Source: Winogradskyella bathintestinalis (GTDB lineage Bacteria; Bacteroidota; Bacteroidia; Flavobacteriales; Flavobacteriaceae). From it: 64,000 bases of DNA. The notes below the pieces were generated by a model, which did not search any database, was not told the origin of the DNA, and was given only the letters and a program-made list of their open reading frames with translations. Within the stretch, counting starts at the first letter, position 1; each line of letters begins with the position of its first letter. The stretch lies in the NCBI RefSeq assembly GCF_030407435.1, contig NZ_JASDDK010000003.1, positions 124,001-188,000 on the forward strand, written 5' to 3'. Shown here piece by piece: positions 9,430 to 17,015 of the stretch. The translations under genes and the position numbers were made by a program.

Positions 9430-9515
9430 ATGAGTTGTTTTAAAATTAAAATTTGGCGTGTCTAATTTCACTATCCCATTTTTTACTTTTGAAACAGTAA
9501 TTAATACGTCAGCTA

Positions 9516-9685
9516 TTTACATCTTATATCTAAGGGAAGCTCATTAGATTCAATAAGAAATGTAAAGCCAGAGACGGCTCGAAAACCTAAAGATGGTTTA
9601 ATTTCAAAATAAGCTAAAAAAATTAGTTAGAAGATAGAGCGCAGAAAGGATACCGATAAAACCACTCTAATTTGGGTGGTTTTTT
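9516..9685 (+). ncRNA. Candidate structured small RNA ending in a terminator
   Basis: Seen: nested pairings TTTACAT(9516-9522)/ATGTAAA(9560-9566), CTTAT(9523-9527)/ATAAG(9553-9557) and CTAA(9530-9533)/TTAG(9544-9547) make one long stem. It is followed by AGCC/GGCT (9566-9579) and AAACC/GGTTT (9583-9599). The stretch ends with the terminator AAAACCAC(9658-9665)/GTGGTTTT(9676-9683) and a T tail. There is no protein gene on the plus strand for about 690 nt upstream apart from a doubtful 48-aa frame. Inference: an independent small RNA, or a leader attenuator for the NYN gene starting at 9735. It does not match any riboswitch, 6S, tmRNA, SRP or RNase P pattern I know. Confidence 0.4.
9658..9685 (+). 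terminator. Terminator upstream of the NYN gene
   Basis: AAAACCAC (9658-9665) pairs perfectly with GTGGTTTT (9676-9683), with a 10-nt loop and further T residues. It sits 50 nt before the ATG of the next gene, so it either ends an upstream RNA or attenuates that gene. Confidence 0.7.
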
Positions 9686-9734
9686 AATAGAAAGCTATTA
9701 CCTTTATTTTTTATTAATAGGACGTTTAAATTTT

Positions 9735-10496
9735 ATGGACATAAAACTTGCTGTACTTATAGATGGAGACAATATTCCATCGGCCTTTGTTAAAGAAATG
9801 ATGGAAGAAATTGCCAAATACGGCAACCCCACCATTAAACGTATTTACGGGGATTGGACGAAGCCGCATTTATCGAAATGGAAAAATATGCTATTAGAGA
9901 ATGCTATAACACCCATTCAGCAATATGGTTATACTACTGGTAAAAATGCTACCGATTCTGCCATGATAATAGATGCTATGGATATCTTGTATTCAGAAAA
10001 GGTAGATGGGTTTTGTTTGGTGTCTAGCGATAGTGATTTTACACGTTTGGCTACCCGTTTGCGTGAAGCTGGCATGGCTGTTTATGGGATTGGTGAGAAG
10101 AAAACACCTAATCCATTTATTGTGGCTTGTGATAAATTTATTTATATCGAGATTTTGAAACAACAATCGACCGAGAATGAATTAGAGTCCACGGAAAAAA
10201 CGATCGCGACTAAAAATCAATACGATAACATTACCGATAAGGATATTAAATTAATCTCTTCGACTATAGATGATGTTGCGGATGATGATGGTTGGGCTTT
10301 TTTGGGCGATGTTGGAAGTTTACTGCAAAAGAAACAACCTAATTTTGATTCCAGAAATTATGGATTTCAAAAACTAACACCTTTAATTAATTCTATTCCT
10401 ACTTTCGAAATAGAAAGACGCGAAGATTCAAAGGGGCATAGGAAACTGATTTATGTGAAGCTAAAAGAGGAATCGCCTAAAGGGAAAAAGCGGTAG
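9735..10496 (+). CDS. NYN-domain (LabA-like) protein with C-terminal OST-HTH/LOTUS domain
   Basis: A 253-aa protein with a predicted N-terminal PIN-like NYN ribonuclease domain: LIDGDNIPS at residues 8-16, RIYGDW, then TDSAMIIDAMDILYS and FCLVSSDSDFTRLATRLRE, which supply the conserved acidic residues. A linker (about residues 145-175) leads to a C-terminal winged-helix region (WAFLGDVGSLLQKKQPNF ... NYGFQKLTPLINS) typical of the OST-HTH/LOTUS domain, which binds RNA. Together they suggest an RNA-processing or RNA-silencing enzyme of unknown target. An in-frame upstream extension to 9672 would run through the terminator hairpin, so ATG 9735 is preferred. The stop at 10494-10496 is followed in the same frame by a relic. 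Confidence 0.85.
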   Translation: MDIKLAVLIDGDNIPSAFVKEMMEEIAKYGNPTIKRIYGDWTKPHLSKWKNMLLENAITPIQQYGYTTGKNATDSAMIIDAMDILYSEKVDGFCLVSSDSDFTRLATRLREAGMAVYGIGEKKTPNPFIVACDKFIYIEILKQQSTENELESTEKTIATKNQYDNITDKDIKLISSTIDDVADDDGWAFLGDVGSLLQKKQPNFDSRNYGFQKLTPLINSIPTFEIERREDSKGHRKLIYVKLKEESPKGKKR

Positions 10497-10700
10497 TCTA
10501 GAACTTTAGTGTCAACTTTTTGTTTATGTTTTAAAGATACGCTCCGTTATGCTTTCTGCTATTCCAATATTATAAATTTAGAAGCTGATGATATTCAAAA
10601 CGTAGTAGAAAATGCGAATGCCGATTTTTCAGAATGCTAAAAAATAAAGTTACGAGAGCATTTAGGAAATCGCCCAAAATACGTGGTTTTAGCTAAGTAG
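10497..10700 (+). pseudogene. In-frame relic after the NYN gene
   Basis: Directly after the NYN stop (TAG 10494-10496), the same reading frame stays open for 47 codons to TAA 10638-10640, then for 19 more to TAG 10698-10700. The residues look protein-like: TLRYAFCYSNIINLEADDIQ, VVENANADFSEC, stop, then KLREHLGNRPKYVVLAK. No start codon of its own is evident apart from a GTG at 10509. It may be the worn end of another gene, or a former C-terminal extension of the NYN protein. Its family is not recognised and chance cannot be excluded. Confidence 0.3.
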
Positions 10701-10850
10701 TAATTCGTGTTTAAATTTCACCATAGTTAATAAATTATTCTGAATTATGTTGAATTACACAACGAAAACCATTAAAACAATTTATAACAAAGCAGACAGT
10801 ATATTTGTAAAAAATTTTTAAACCCTTAATTTTTATCGCGGGACTTAAAA
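10701..10850. other. Rest of the gap between convergent genes
   Basis: Short AT-rich region between the relic after the NYN gene and the 3' end of the minus-strand helicase gene. No strong hairpin terminator is visible on either strand. Confidence 0.4.
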
Positions 10851-12200
10851 TTATTTTTTGTTGCGGCGATTGTAATTTTTATCTCCTCTAGTCTTTGGTT
10901 TTTTATACTTTTTAGCTATTTCTCGTCGGTAAGAACCGCCTAAGTTTTCTTTAGAATTCTTTTCTGATTTTTCATGAAACGCAGGTCCGGGAGCATCCTC
11001 ATCTCGTCGTTTAGTCGGATTATTTCGCTCTCTAATCTGTGGCCGTTCTTCTTCAATTAATTCGGTCGAAATTTCCACATGTTCTGGAATTGCTAAGGTA
11101 GTAATCGACATTTGCATTAAATGCTCAATGCGTTCTAACCCTTCTTGTTCTTTCTCAGTAGATAATAAAATAGAATGACCTTCTTGCTCTGCACGACCAG
11201 TTCTACCAATTCTGTGCATATAGTTTTCAGGGTAGTCTGGTGTATCAAAATTAATAACATGGGAAACACCTTCAATATCCAAACCTCTCGCCATAACATC
11301 GGTGGCAACCAACAATCGGTTTTCACCTTCTCTAAATTGTTCTATACTTCGTAATCTGTAATTTTGTGTTTTATTAGAGTGAATTACGCAAGATTCATTA
11401 GGAAATAACGCTTCAAGTTTGTCGAATAAACGGTCTGCCATTTTCTTATAAGCGACAAAAATCAACACTTTTGAAAACACATCTTTATCGTGAAGCAAAT
11501 GTTCTAATAAATTGACTTTAGTGTAAAAATTTGGCACATTGTAACGTTCTTGCTTAATGTTTTCCAAAGGAGTACCAGATACTGCAATGGAAATTTTTGT
11601 AGGATTGGTGAAGAAATCAGTGATTAAATCATCCACATCCTTAGTCATGGTGGCGGAATACATAATGTTTTGGCGACGTTGAGGAAGAATATCGAAAATA
11701 TTCATCAATTGGTGTCTAAAACCTAAATCGAGCATTACATCTACTTCATCAATGACTAATTTCTGAATGGATTTGAGTTGTAATACTCTGCTCACAGCCA
11801 AATCATACAAACGTCCAGGTGTTGCTACAATAATATCTTGGCCTTGAGCTACCGCTTGTTTTTGCGTGTTTATGTTGGTACCACCATAAACGCCTAACAC
11901 ACGATTGTTAATGTATTTCGAAAATTTTTCAATTTCACTGACTACTTGTACCACCAATTCTCGCGTTGGTACCAACACCAAAACCCTTGGATTATCTTGT
12001 TTTGAGAATTTAAGATTTCGCAGAATAGGCAACATATACGCAAGTGTTTTACCAGTACCTGTCTGTGCAATACCAACGACGTCTTTTCCCGAAGCCACTA
12101 CACTAAATGATTCTTCTTGGATCGGTGTAGGAGTTGTAAACCCTAAATCGTCTAAGGCGTTGTATAAAGGTGTATTTAAATTAAGATCTTGAAAAGTCAC
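10851..12200 (-). CDS. DEAD-box ATP-dependent RNA helicase (RhlE-like)
   Basis: A 449-aa helicase that would unwind RNA duplexes, for example in ribosome assembly, decay or cold growth. Motifs in order: Q motif (FTTPTPIQ, 21-28), Walker A AQTGTGKT (45-52), PTREL (78-82), TPGR (127-130), motif II DEVD (151-154, where most relatives have DEAD), SAT (182-184), ARGLD (304-308) and HRIGRTGR (329-336). The C-terminus is a basic tail rich in Arg, Lys and Asn, as in RhlE proteins. The start is GTG at 12200 (MTFQDLNLN...), which fits the family. It lies 42 nt downstream of the mutarotase-like gene and may be in one transcript with it. Confidence 0.93.
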   Translation of the reverse strand: MTFQDLNLNTPLYNALDDLGFTTPTPIQEESFSVVASGKDVVGIAQTGTGKTLAYMLPILRNLKFSKQDNPRVLVLVPTRELVVQVVSEIEKFSKYINNRVLGVYGGTNINTQKQAVAQGQDIIVATPGRLYDLAVSRVLQLKSIQKLVIDEVDVMLDLGFRHQLMNIFDILPQRRQNIMYSATMTKDVDDLITDFFTNPTKISIAVSGTPLENIKQERYNVPNFYTKVNLLEHLLHDKDVFSKVLIFVAYKKMADRLFDKLEALFPNESCVIHSNKTQNYRLRSIEQFREGENRLLVATDVMARGLDIEGVSHVINFDTPDYPENYMHRIGRTGRAEQEGHSILLSTEKEQEGLERIEHLMQMSITTLAIPEHVEISTELIEEERPQIRERNNPTKRRDEDAPGPAFHEKSEKNSKENLGGSYRREIAKKYKKPKTRGDKNYNRRNKK

Positions 12201-12242
12201 GTTGTATAGTTTTGCTGCAAAGCTACTATTTTATTAAACAAC

Positions 12243-13133
12243 TTAAGATAAAAGGCTGTTTTCTATTTCAATACTATAACTAGCCTCAAATGTAGCACCA
12301 GCGTCTAGACTTAAAATTCCTTCCTTATTTTCTATTTTTTGATCTGTAGTTTCATTATCAGCTATACCAAGCCAAGGTTCAATACAAACATAAGGAGCGT
12401 TCGGTTTTGCCCAAATACCTAATTGTTTAAAATCTTTAAATTTCAAGGCTAAAATTTTGCCTTTCGTTTTATGTTTCAAACTCACTATTCTTGAGTTTAA
12501 ATCTTTAAAAATTAAAGCATCCTCGTTAAATAAATCGGGTTGTAAATTAATTTTATTCCCTTCTTTAAATATTAGTTTTGTTTGATTGGTTATCAAACCA
12601 GAAATCCTATTTAATAAGTAGGAAGTGGTGTCTTCACTGTGTTCAAATTCCAAATAATAATCGGTATATAGTTCATCATTCGAAATAGGACAATTAAATG
12701 CAGGGTGACCTCCTAAAGAGAAGTAAAGTGTTTTATCATCGGCATTTGTAACCGTATGATTAATCGTTAGCTGGTTGTTTAAAAGTGTATAGGTAATTTC
12801 AAACGAGAATAAAAATGGATAAATTTTATAGAGCGCATCATTTGAAACTAGCGAAAACGTAATGCTCGTTTCGGTACGATTCTTTATTGTGAAGTCATCA
12901 TTATGTCTTACAAAACCATGCTTCGGCATTTGGTAAAACTTGTTATTGTAAGTGTACGTATCATTTTTTAAACTCCCAATAATAGGGAACAAATTCGGAG
13001 CATGACTTGCCCATATCTTTGGGTTTGCCTGCCAGATGAATTCAGTGTTATGTTTTACTGAAGTCATGTTGCATAATTCTGCTCCTTTATTTTTTATATT
13101 AATTTGTAAGAGGGTGTTTCTTAAACTATGCAT
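12243..13133 (-). CDS. Aldose 1-epimerase (galactose mutarotase-like, LacX type)
   Basis: A 296-aa cytoplasmic protein of the galactose mutarotase-like fold, which interconverts alpha and beta anomers of sugars or sugar phosphates. Visible family features: GAELCNMTS near residue 18, FPIIGSLKND, the conserved His in MPKHGFVRHNDDF, SLGGHPAFNCP, and the C-terminal IWAKPNAPYVCIEPWLGIADNE carrying the catalytic Glu region. The length is right for the LacX/YeaD subgroup and no signal peptide is present. The exact sugar is unknown. It is the first gene of a minus-strand pair with the helicase. Confidence 0.88.
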   Translation of the reverse strand: MHSLRNTLLQINIKNKGAELCNMTSVKHNTEFIWQANPKIWASHAPNLFPIIGSLKNDTYTYNNKFYQMPKHGFVRHNDDFTIKNRTETSITFSLVSNDALYKIYPFLFSFEITYTLLNNQLTINHTVTNADDKTLYFSLGGHPAFNCPISNDELYTDYYLEFEHSEDTTSYLLNRISGLITNQTKLIFKEGNKINLQPDLFNEDALIFKDLNSRIVSLKHKTKGKILALKFKDFKQLGIWAKPNAPYVCIEPWLGIADNETTDQKIENKEGILSLDAGATFEASYSIEIENSLLS

Positions 13134-13304
13134 TGGTTTATTTTTATTGAAATATACATTCTTATTATATATTCTGCAAAATGTAGGTTTAAGTTGTTTC
13201 CGCAGTTAACTTGTAAATATTTTAATTTTATAGGCAATAAGGTTTTAAAAATCCTAATAGGTATCTTACTTAAAGTTCAGTAAATTGCAGCAATTATTTT
13301 TCTA

Positions 13305-14609
13305 TTGAGAACTACACAAATTCATCAGCCTAATGACATCAAAAACTTTAAGCAAAACATTCTGCTTTGGAGCCAGCAATTTGATGAGGTGGTTTGGTTA
13401 GATTCTAACAACCATAAAGATCAATATTCTAATTATGATGCCGTTTTGGCTGTGGAGGCTTTCACCGTTTTACGTACCGATTTTTTTGATGCTTTCGAAA
13501 GACTAAAAGAATACCAAAACACAACAAACGATTGGATTTTTGGTTTTCTGACCTACGATTTAAAAAATACAACAGAAAAATTAAAATCCGAAAATAACGA
13601 TGGATTAGATTTTCCTGAACTCTATTTTTTTCAACCTAAAAAGTTATTTTTAATAAAGAATAACCTAGTAGAGATTCAGTATCTCAACATGGTAGACGAT
13701 GAGATTGAAACGGATTTGGACGCCATTAATTCTTCACACGACTATCTTACTAAAAATAGTTTAAATGCGGACGAAAACAACATTAAAATCAAACTCCGAA
13801 TTCAAAAAAATGAGTATTTCGACAAGGTTACAAAGATGTTAGCACATATTCATAGAGGAGATATTTATGAAGCCAATTTTTGTCAAGAATTTTTTGCAGA
13901 AAATAGTGAAATCAATCCACTGGAAACTTTTAAAAAGCTCAATACTATTTCTAAACCACCGTTTGCCAGTTATTTGAAATTTGAAGATAAATATTTAATG
14001 TCTGCATCACCAGAACGCTATATTAAAAAGAGTGGGACTACAGTAATTTCTCAACCTATAAAAGGCACCGCAAAACGGTCTGATAATAAAAAAGAAGATT
14101 TAAAATTAGCAGAAGATTTAGCAAAAGACCCAAAAGAGCGCAGTGAAAATATTATGATTGTAGATTTGGTGCGTAACGATTTATCACATACGGCTACTAA
14201 GGGGAGCGTAGAAGTTAAAGAATTATGTAAGGTTTATTCTTTTCTGCAGGTGCATCAAATGATATCAACCCTGCAATCTGAAGTGCCATTAAAAACCAAT
14301 CCACTAGACATCATAAAAACAACGTTTCCTATGGGGAGCATGACTGGGGCTCCCAAAATTTCAGCAATGAAAATTATTGAAGTTTTAGAAGAAACAAAAC
14401 GTGGGTTATATGCGGGTTCTGTAGGATATTTTATGCCAAATGGCGATTTCGACTTTAATGTTATTATTAGAAGTATTCTTTATAACGCATCAAAAAAATA
14501 TGTTTCTTATTCCGTAGGAAGCGCAATTACAGCCCAAAGTGATCCTTTAAAGGAATATGAAGAATGTTTGATTAAGGCTAAAGCTATGCGTGAGGTTCTG
14601 GAAAATTAA
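13305..14609 (+). CDS. pabB: Aminodeoxychorismate synthase component I
   Basis: A 434-aa chorismate-binding enzyme that makes 4-amino-4-deoxychorismate for folate synthesis. The motif PIKGTAKR at residues 251-258 contains the lysine typical of PabB, where anthranilate synthase has PIAGT; this decides the call over TrpE. Other family blocks are GDIYEANFCQEF, SASPERYI, ENIMIVDLVRNDLS, FPMGSMTGAPKISAM and YAGSVGYF. The start is TTG at 13305; the next in-frame ATG is more than 120 codons in, so the TTG is needed. No glutaminase subunit (PabA) is beside it. A tandem 7-bp repeat lies in the gap after it. Confidence 0.93.
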   Translation: MRTTQIHQPNDIKNFKQNILLWSQQFDEVVWLDSNNHKDQYSNYDAVLAVEAFTVLRTDFFDAFERLKEYQNTTNDWIFGFLTYDLKNTTEKLKSENNDGLDFPELYFFQPKKLFLIKNNLVEIQYLNMVDDEIETDLDAINSSHDYLTKNSLNADENNIKIKLRIQKNEYFDKVTKMLAHIHRGDIYEANFCQEFFAENSEINPLETFKKLNTISKPPFASYLKFEDKYLMSASPERYIKKSGTTVISQPIKGTAKRSDNKKEDLKLAEDLAKDPKERSENIMIVDLVRNDLSHTATKGSVEVKELCKVYSFLQVHQMISTLQSEVPLKTNPLDIIKTTFPMGSMTGAPKISAMKIIEVLEETKRGLYAGSVGYFMPNGDFDFNVIIRSILYNASKKYVSYSVGSAITAQSDPLKEYEECLIKAKAMREVLEN

Positions 14610-14671
14610 TGTCAAAAGTTGTTACAAATGAAACTTCCTAGGTTGATTTCCGTATTATTTAGCCTAATATT

Positions 14672-14720
14672 CCATCAACCATCAACCATCAACCATCAAC
14701 CATCAACCAACAACCAACAA
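14672..14720. repeat. Seven-copy 7-bp tandem repeat
   Basis: Five copies of CCATCAA (14672-14706) followed by two of CCAACAA (14707-14720), without interruption. The array ends 2 nt before the stop codon of the minus-strand gene at 14723. Such heptad arrays can change copy number by slippage, but it lies between two convergent 3' ends, so a regulatory effect is doubtful. Confidence 0.95.
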
Positions 14721-14722
14721 TC

Positions 14723-15412
14723 TTAATCAATATGTCGTCTAAAGGTTCGCTTAACCTTATCGAAGATAGACTCCACTCGTTTTTGTTCAATTTTTTTAAT
14801 TTTTGAAATAGACTCAAAATCGAGTTTACCAAAAATGTATAAATCCATTATATTAGAGATATTAAAAGGCAACCAATTATAAAGTTGACCAAAAACTTGG
14901 GAAGATTGTTTGGTCGATAAATCTTTGACCTCAAAAGCTTTTAAAATTGAAGATTCTTTATTGGCATACAATTGCAACGGATCTTCTTGATCTTGGTGGT
15001 AAGAGATGTCGGTAAGTTCTGTATTAAGTATATAATCAAAATCAGCGTCTACCGTAAAATTCTCGCTTAATTTAGAAAGTTCTTTTTTAAGAATGTCGTC
15101 TGTGCTAATGGTGTTTTTATGGTAAGCTTCATTTTTAAATAGCACATTCATATAACGATCTACAATTCTGAATAGTTCCAATTTCACAGCCATTGGTTCA
15201 GCATCTACATTAAATCCTTTATCGTACAGTATAATAATGCTTTCGTCAATAATTCCATTCGAAGAAAACATGTTTTTGGGTAAAATTCCAGTGGTCTCAG
15301 CGATGTATATTCTATGTTTTACGTAAGGATGTAAATGCGGTAAGGCAGAAAGTACCTTTTTGTCAAAGGAGGTTCGTGCAGATTTCGATGTTAACTCTTC
15401 AAGTACACTCAT
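14723..15412 (-). CDS. Conserved protein with a sigma-70 region 4-like C-terminus
   Basis: A 229-aa cytoplasmic protein. The N-terminal two thirds are helical and unlike any enzyme I recognise (ALPHLHPYVKHRIYIAETTG, VKLELFRIVDRYMNVLF). The C-terminal ~60 residues (LPFNISNIMDLYIFGKLDFE, SISKIKKIEQKRVESIFDKV, KRTFRR) follow the pattern of the sigma-70 region 4 helix-turn-helix, where a DLY.FG.L...I...I segment precedes a recognition helix and a basic end. It may be a diverged sigma factor or sigma-like DNA- or RNA-polymerase-binding protein; the core-binding region 2 is not evident. The start is ATG 15412. It sits between pabB and tilS on the opposite strand. Confidence 0.6.
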   Translation of the reverse strand: MSVLEELTSKSARTSFDKKVLSALPHLHPYVKHRIYIAETTGILPKNMFSSNGIIDESIIILYDKGFNVDAEPMAVKLELFRIVDRYMNVLFKNEAYHKNTISTDDILKKELSKLSENFTVDADFDYILNTELTDISYHQDQEDPLQLYANKESSILKAFEVKDLSTKQSSQVFGQLYNWLPFNISNIMDLYIFGKLDFESISKIKKIEQKRVESIFDKVKRTFRRHID

Positions 15413-15621
15413 GGCTCAAAAATTTTAAATTCCATTAAAGTTAATTAAAAAGAAAATATGTTGTTATGATATAGGTCATTTTAACTTTAGAAGTGTCGTA
15501 ATTTTTTTAATAAAGTGTAACTCCAACTACGTTCATGCCTCTAGTAATATACTATCAACAATCATCATCTTTTATACCTTAACATTATAACACCAATAAA
15601 TAATTTCAATACCTTTGAGAA

Positions 15622-16941
15622 GTGCAAGACGTCTTTAAAAATCATATTTATAAAAACCTTTCATTTCTAAACGAAAGTCAATTTATTATTGCCATTTCTG
15701 GCGGAATTGATAGCGTTGTATTAGCTCATCTATGCCATTCACTAAAACTCAAGTTTTCCCTTGCGCATTGTAATTTTAATTTGCGAGAAGAAGAAAGTAA
15801 TAAGGATGAAGAATTTGTTATACAGTTAGCGGAACTATTAGACGTTGAGGTTTTTATTCAGAATTTCGATACCGAAGTTTATGCTAAACAATATAAACGG
15901 TCTATTCAAATGGCTGCGCGCGAATTACGTTATCAATGGTTTAAGGAGTTGGCAGCACAATTAAAATTCGATTATATCTTAACGGCACATCATGCGGACG
16001 ATAACCTTGAAACTTTTCTAATTAATTTTACAAGAGGTACTGGACTCAATGGTTTAACAGGAATTCCGATGATTAATGGCAATGTGGTTAGACCTTTATT
16101 GCCATTTTCAAGAGCACAAATTGAAGCTTATGCTACACAAAAAAATATTTATTGGCGCGAGGATGCCAGTAATGCATCTACAAAATATCTCAGAAATAAG
16201 TTACGGCATGAGGTTGTTCCGATTTTAAAAAGCATCAATCCTCAGCTGCTAGAAAGTTTTCAAAATACATTAACTAATCTCAATGATACTGCAGAAATCG
16301 TCAACGAAAGTCTAAATGCTTTTGAAAAAAAGGCTATCGTGAAACGAGATGACAGTGGAATTACTTATAACATTTCAGAATTTGAAAACGTAAATAATCC
16401 AAAGGCTTATTTATTTGAATGTTTTAGTAAATACGGCTTTACGGAATGGAATGATATTGTAGACTTACTTAATGCGCAATCAGGAAAATTGGTGAAATCG
16501 AATACACATCGACTCATAAAACATCGTGAACATTTGATTTTAGCAGAGTTAAATTCTACACCTAAAATGGATGTTACATTGAGTGCAATAGATGTACAAA
16601 ACGGAGCCGTTGAGACACCATTAGGCATATTATTTTTTAATGAGGCCGATGCCATTACAGAAACCTCTAAAAATACTATTTACATTGACCAAAGTAAATT
16701 AAAATTTCCGCTAGAATTACATATTTGGATAGAAGGCGATAATTTTCAGCCTATCGGTATGACGGGAAAAAAGAAAGTTAGTAAATATTTAAAAGACGAA
16801 AAATCATCTTTAATTGATAAAGAAAACACGTGGGTTTTAAAATCAGATAATAAAATAATTTGGCTAGTCGGCAAACGTGCAGACGAGCGTTTTAAAGTTA
16901 CAGAGAGAACGAAAACAATTCTTAGGATTACAGTAGGATGA
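15622..16941 (+). CDS. tilS: tRNA(Ile)-lysidine synthase
   Basis: A 439-aa enzyme that converts C34 of the CAU-anticodon tRNA-Ile to lysidine using ATP and lysine, which is essential for AUA decoding. The PP-loop motif SGGIDS is at residues 26-31, followed by LAHCNFNLREEES, LTAHHADDNLETFLINFTRG and LRNKLRHEVVPILK, all typical of TilS. The C-terminal lysidine-synthase domain is present (GMTGKKKVSKYLKDEK). The start is GTG at 15622 (MQDVFKNHIYKNL), close before the PP-loop as expected. It is followed after 74 nt by ade on the same strand. Confidence 0.95.
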   Translation: MQDVFKNHIYKNLSFLNESQFIIAISGGIDSVVLAHLCHSLKLKFSLAHCNFNLREEESNKDEEFVIQLAELLDVEVFIQNFDTEVYAKQYKRSIQMAARELRYQWFKELAAQLKFDYILTAHHADDNLETFLINFTRGTGLNGLTGIPMINGNVVRPLLPFSRAQIEAYATQKNIYWREDASNASTKYLRNKLRHEVVPILKSINPQLLESFQNTLTNLNDTAEIVNESLNAFEKKAIVKRDDSGITYNISEFENVNNPKAYLFECFSKYGFTEWNDIVDLLNAQSGKLVKSNTHRLIKHREHLILAELNSTPKMDVTLSAIDVQNGAVETPLGILFFNEADAITETSKNTIYIDQSKLKFPLELHIWIEGDNFQPIGMTGKKKVSKYLKDEKSSLIDKENTWVLKSDNKIIWLVGKRADERFKVTERTKTILRITVG

Positions 16942-16982
16942 TACGTGAAAATTCACTTAAAAAATCATGTTTAGGATTTGCG

Positions 16983-16990
16983 TAGATTTG
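16983..16990 (+). promoter_or_regulatory. Possible -7 box upstream of ade
   Basis: TAGATTTG matches the Bacteroidota -7 element TAnnTTTG exactly and lies 25 nt before the TTG start of ade. No TTTG -33 element is found at about 19 nt further upstream, so it is only tentative. Confidence 0.3.
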
Positions 16991-17015
16991 TGTAATTCGT
17001 ATAAATAAATATAAT

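Larger units (their letters stand above)
8963..9734. other. Intergenic region with a possible small ORF and a structured RNA
   Basis: About 770 bases without a recognised protein gene. The left half is AT-rich and featureless. It contains a possible 48-aa ORF (9283-9429) and a series of nested hairpins closed by a terminator (9516-9685), described separately. Confidence 0.6.
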
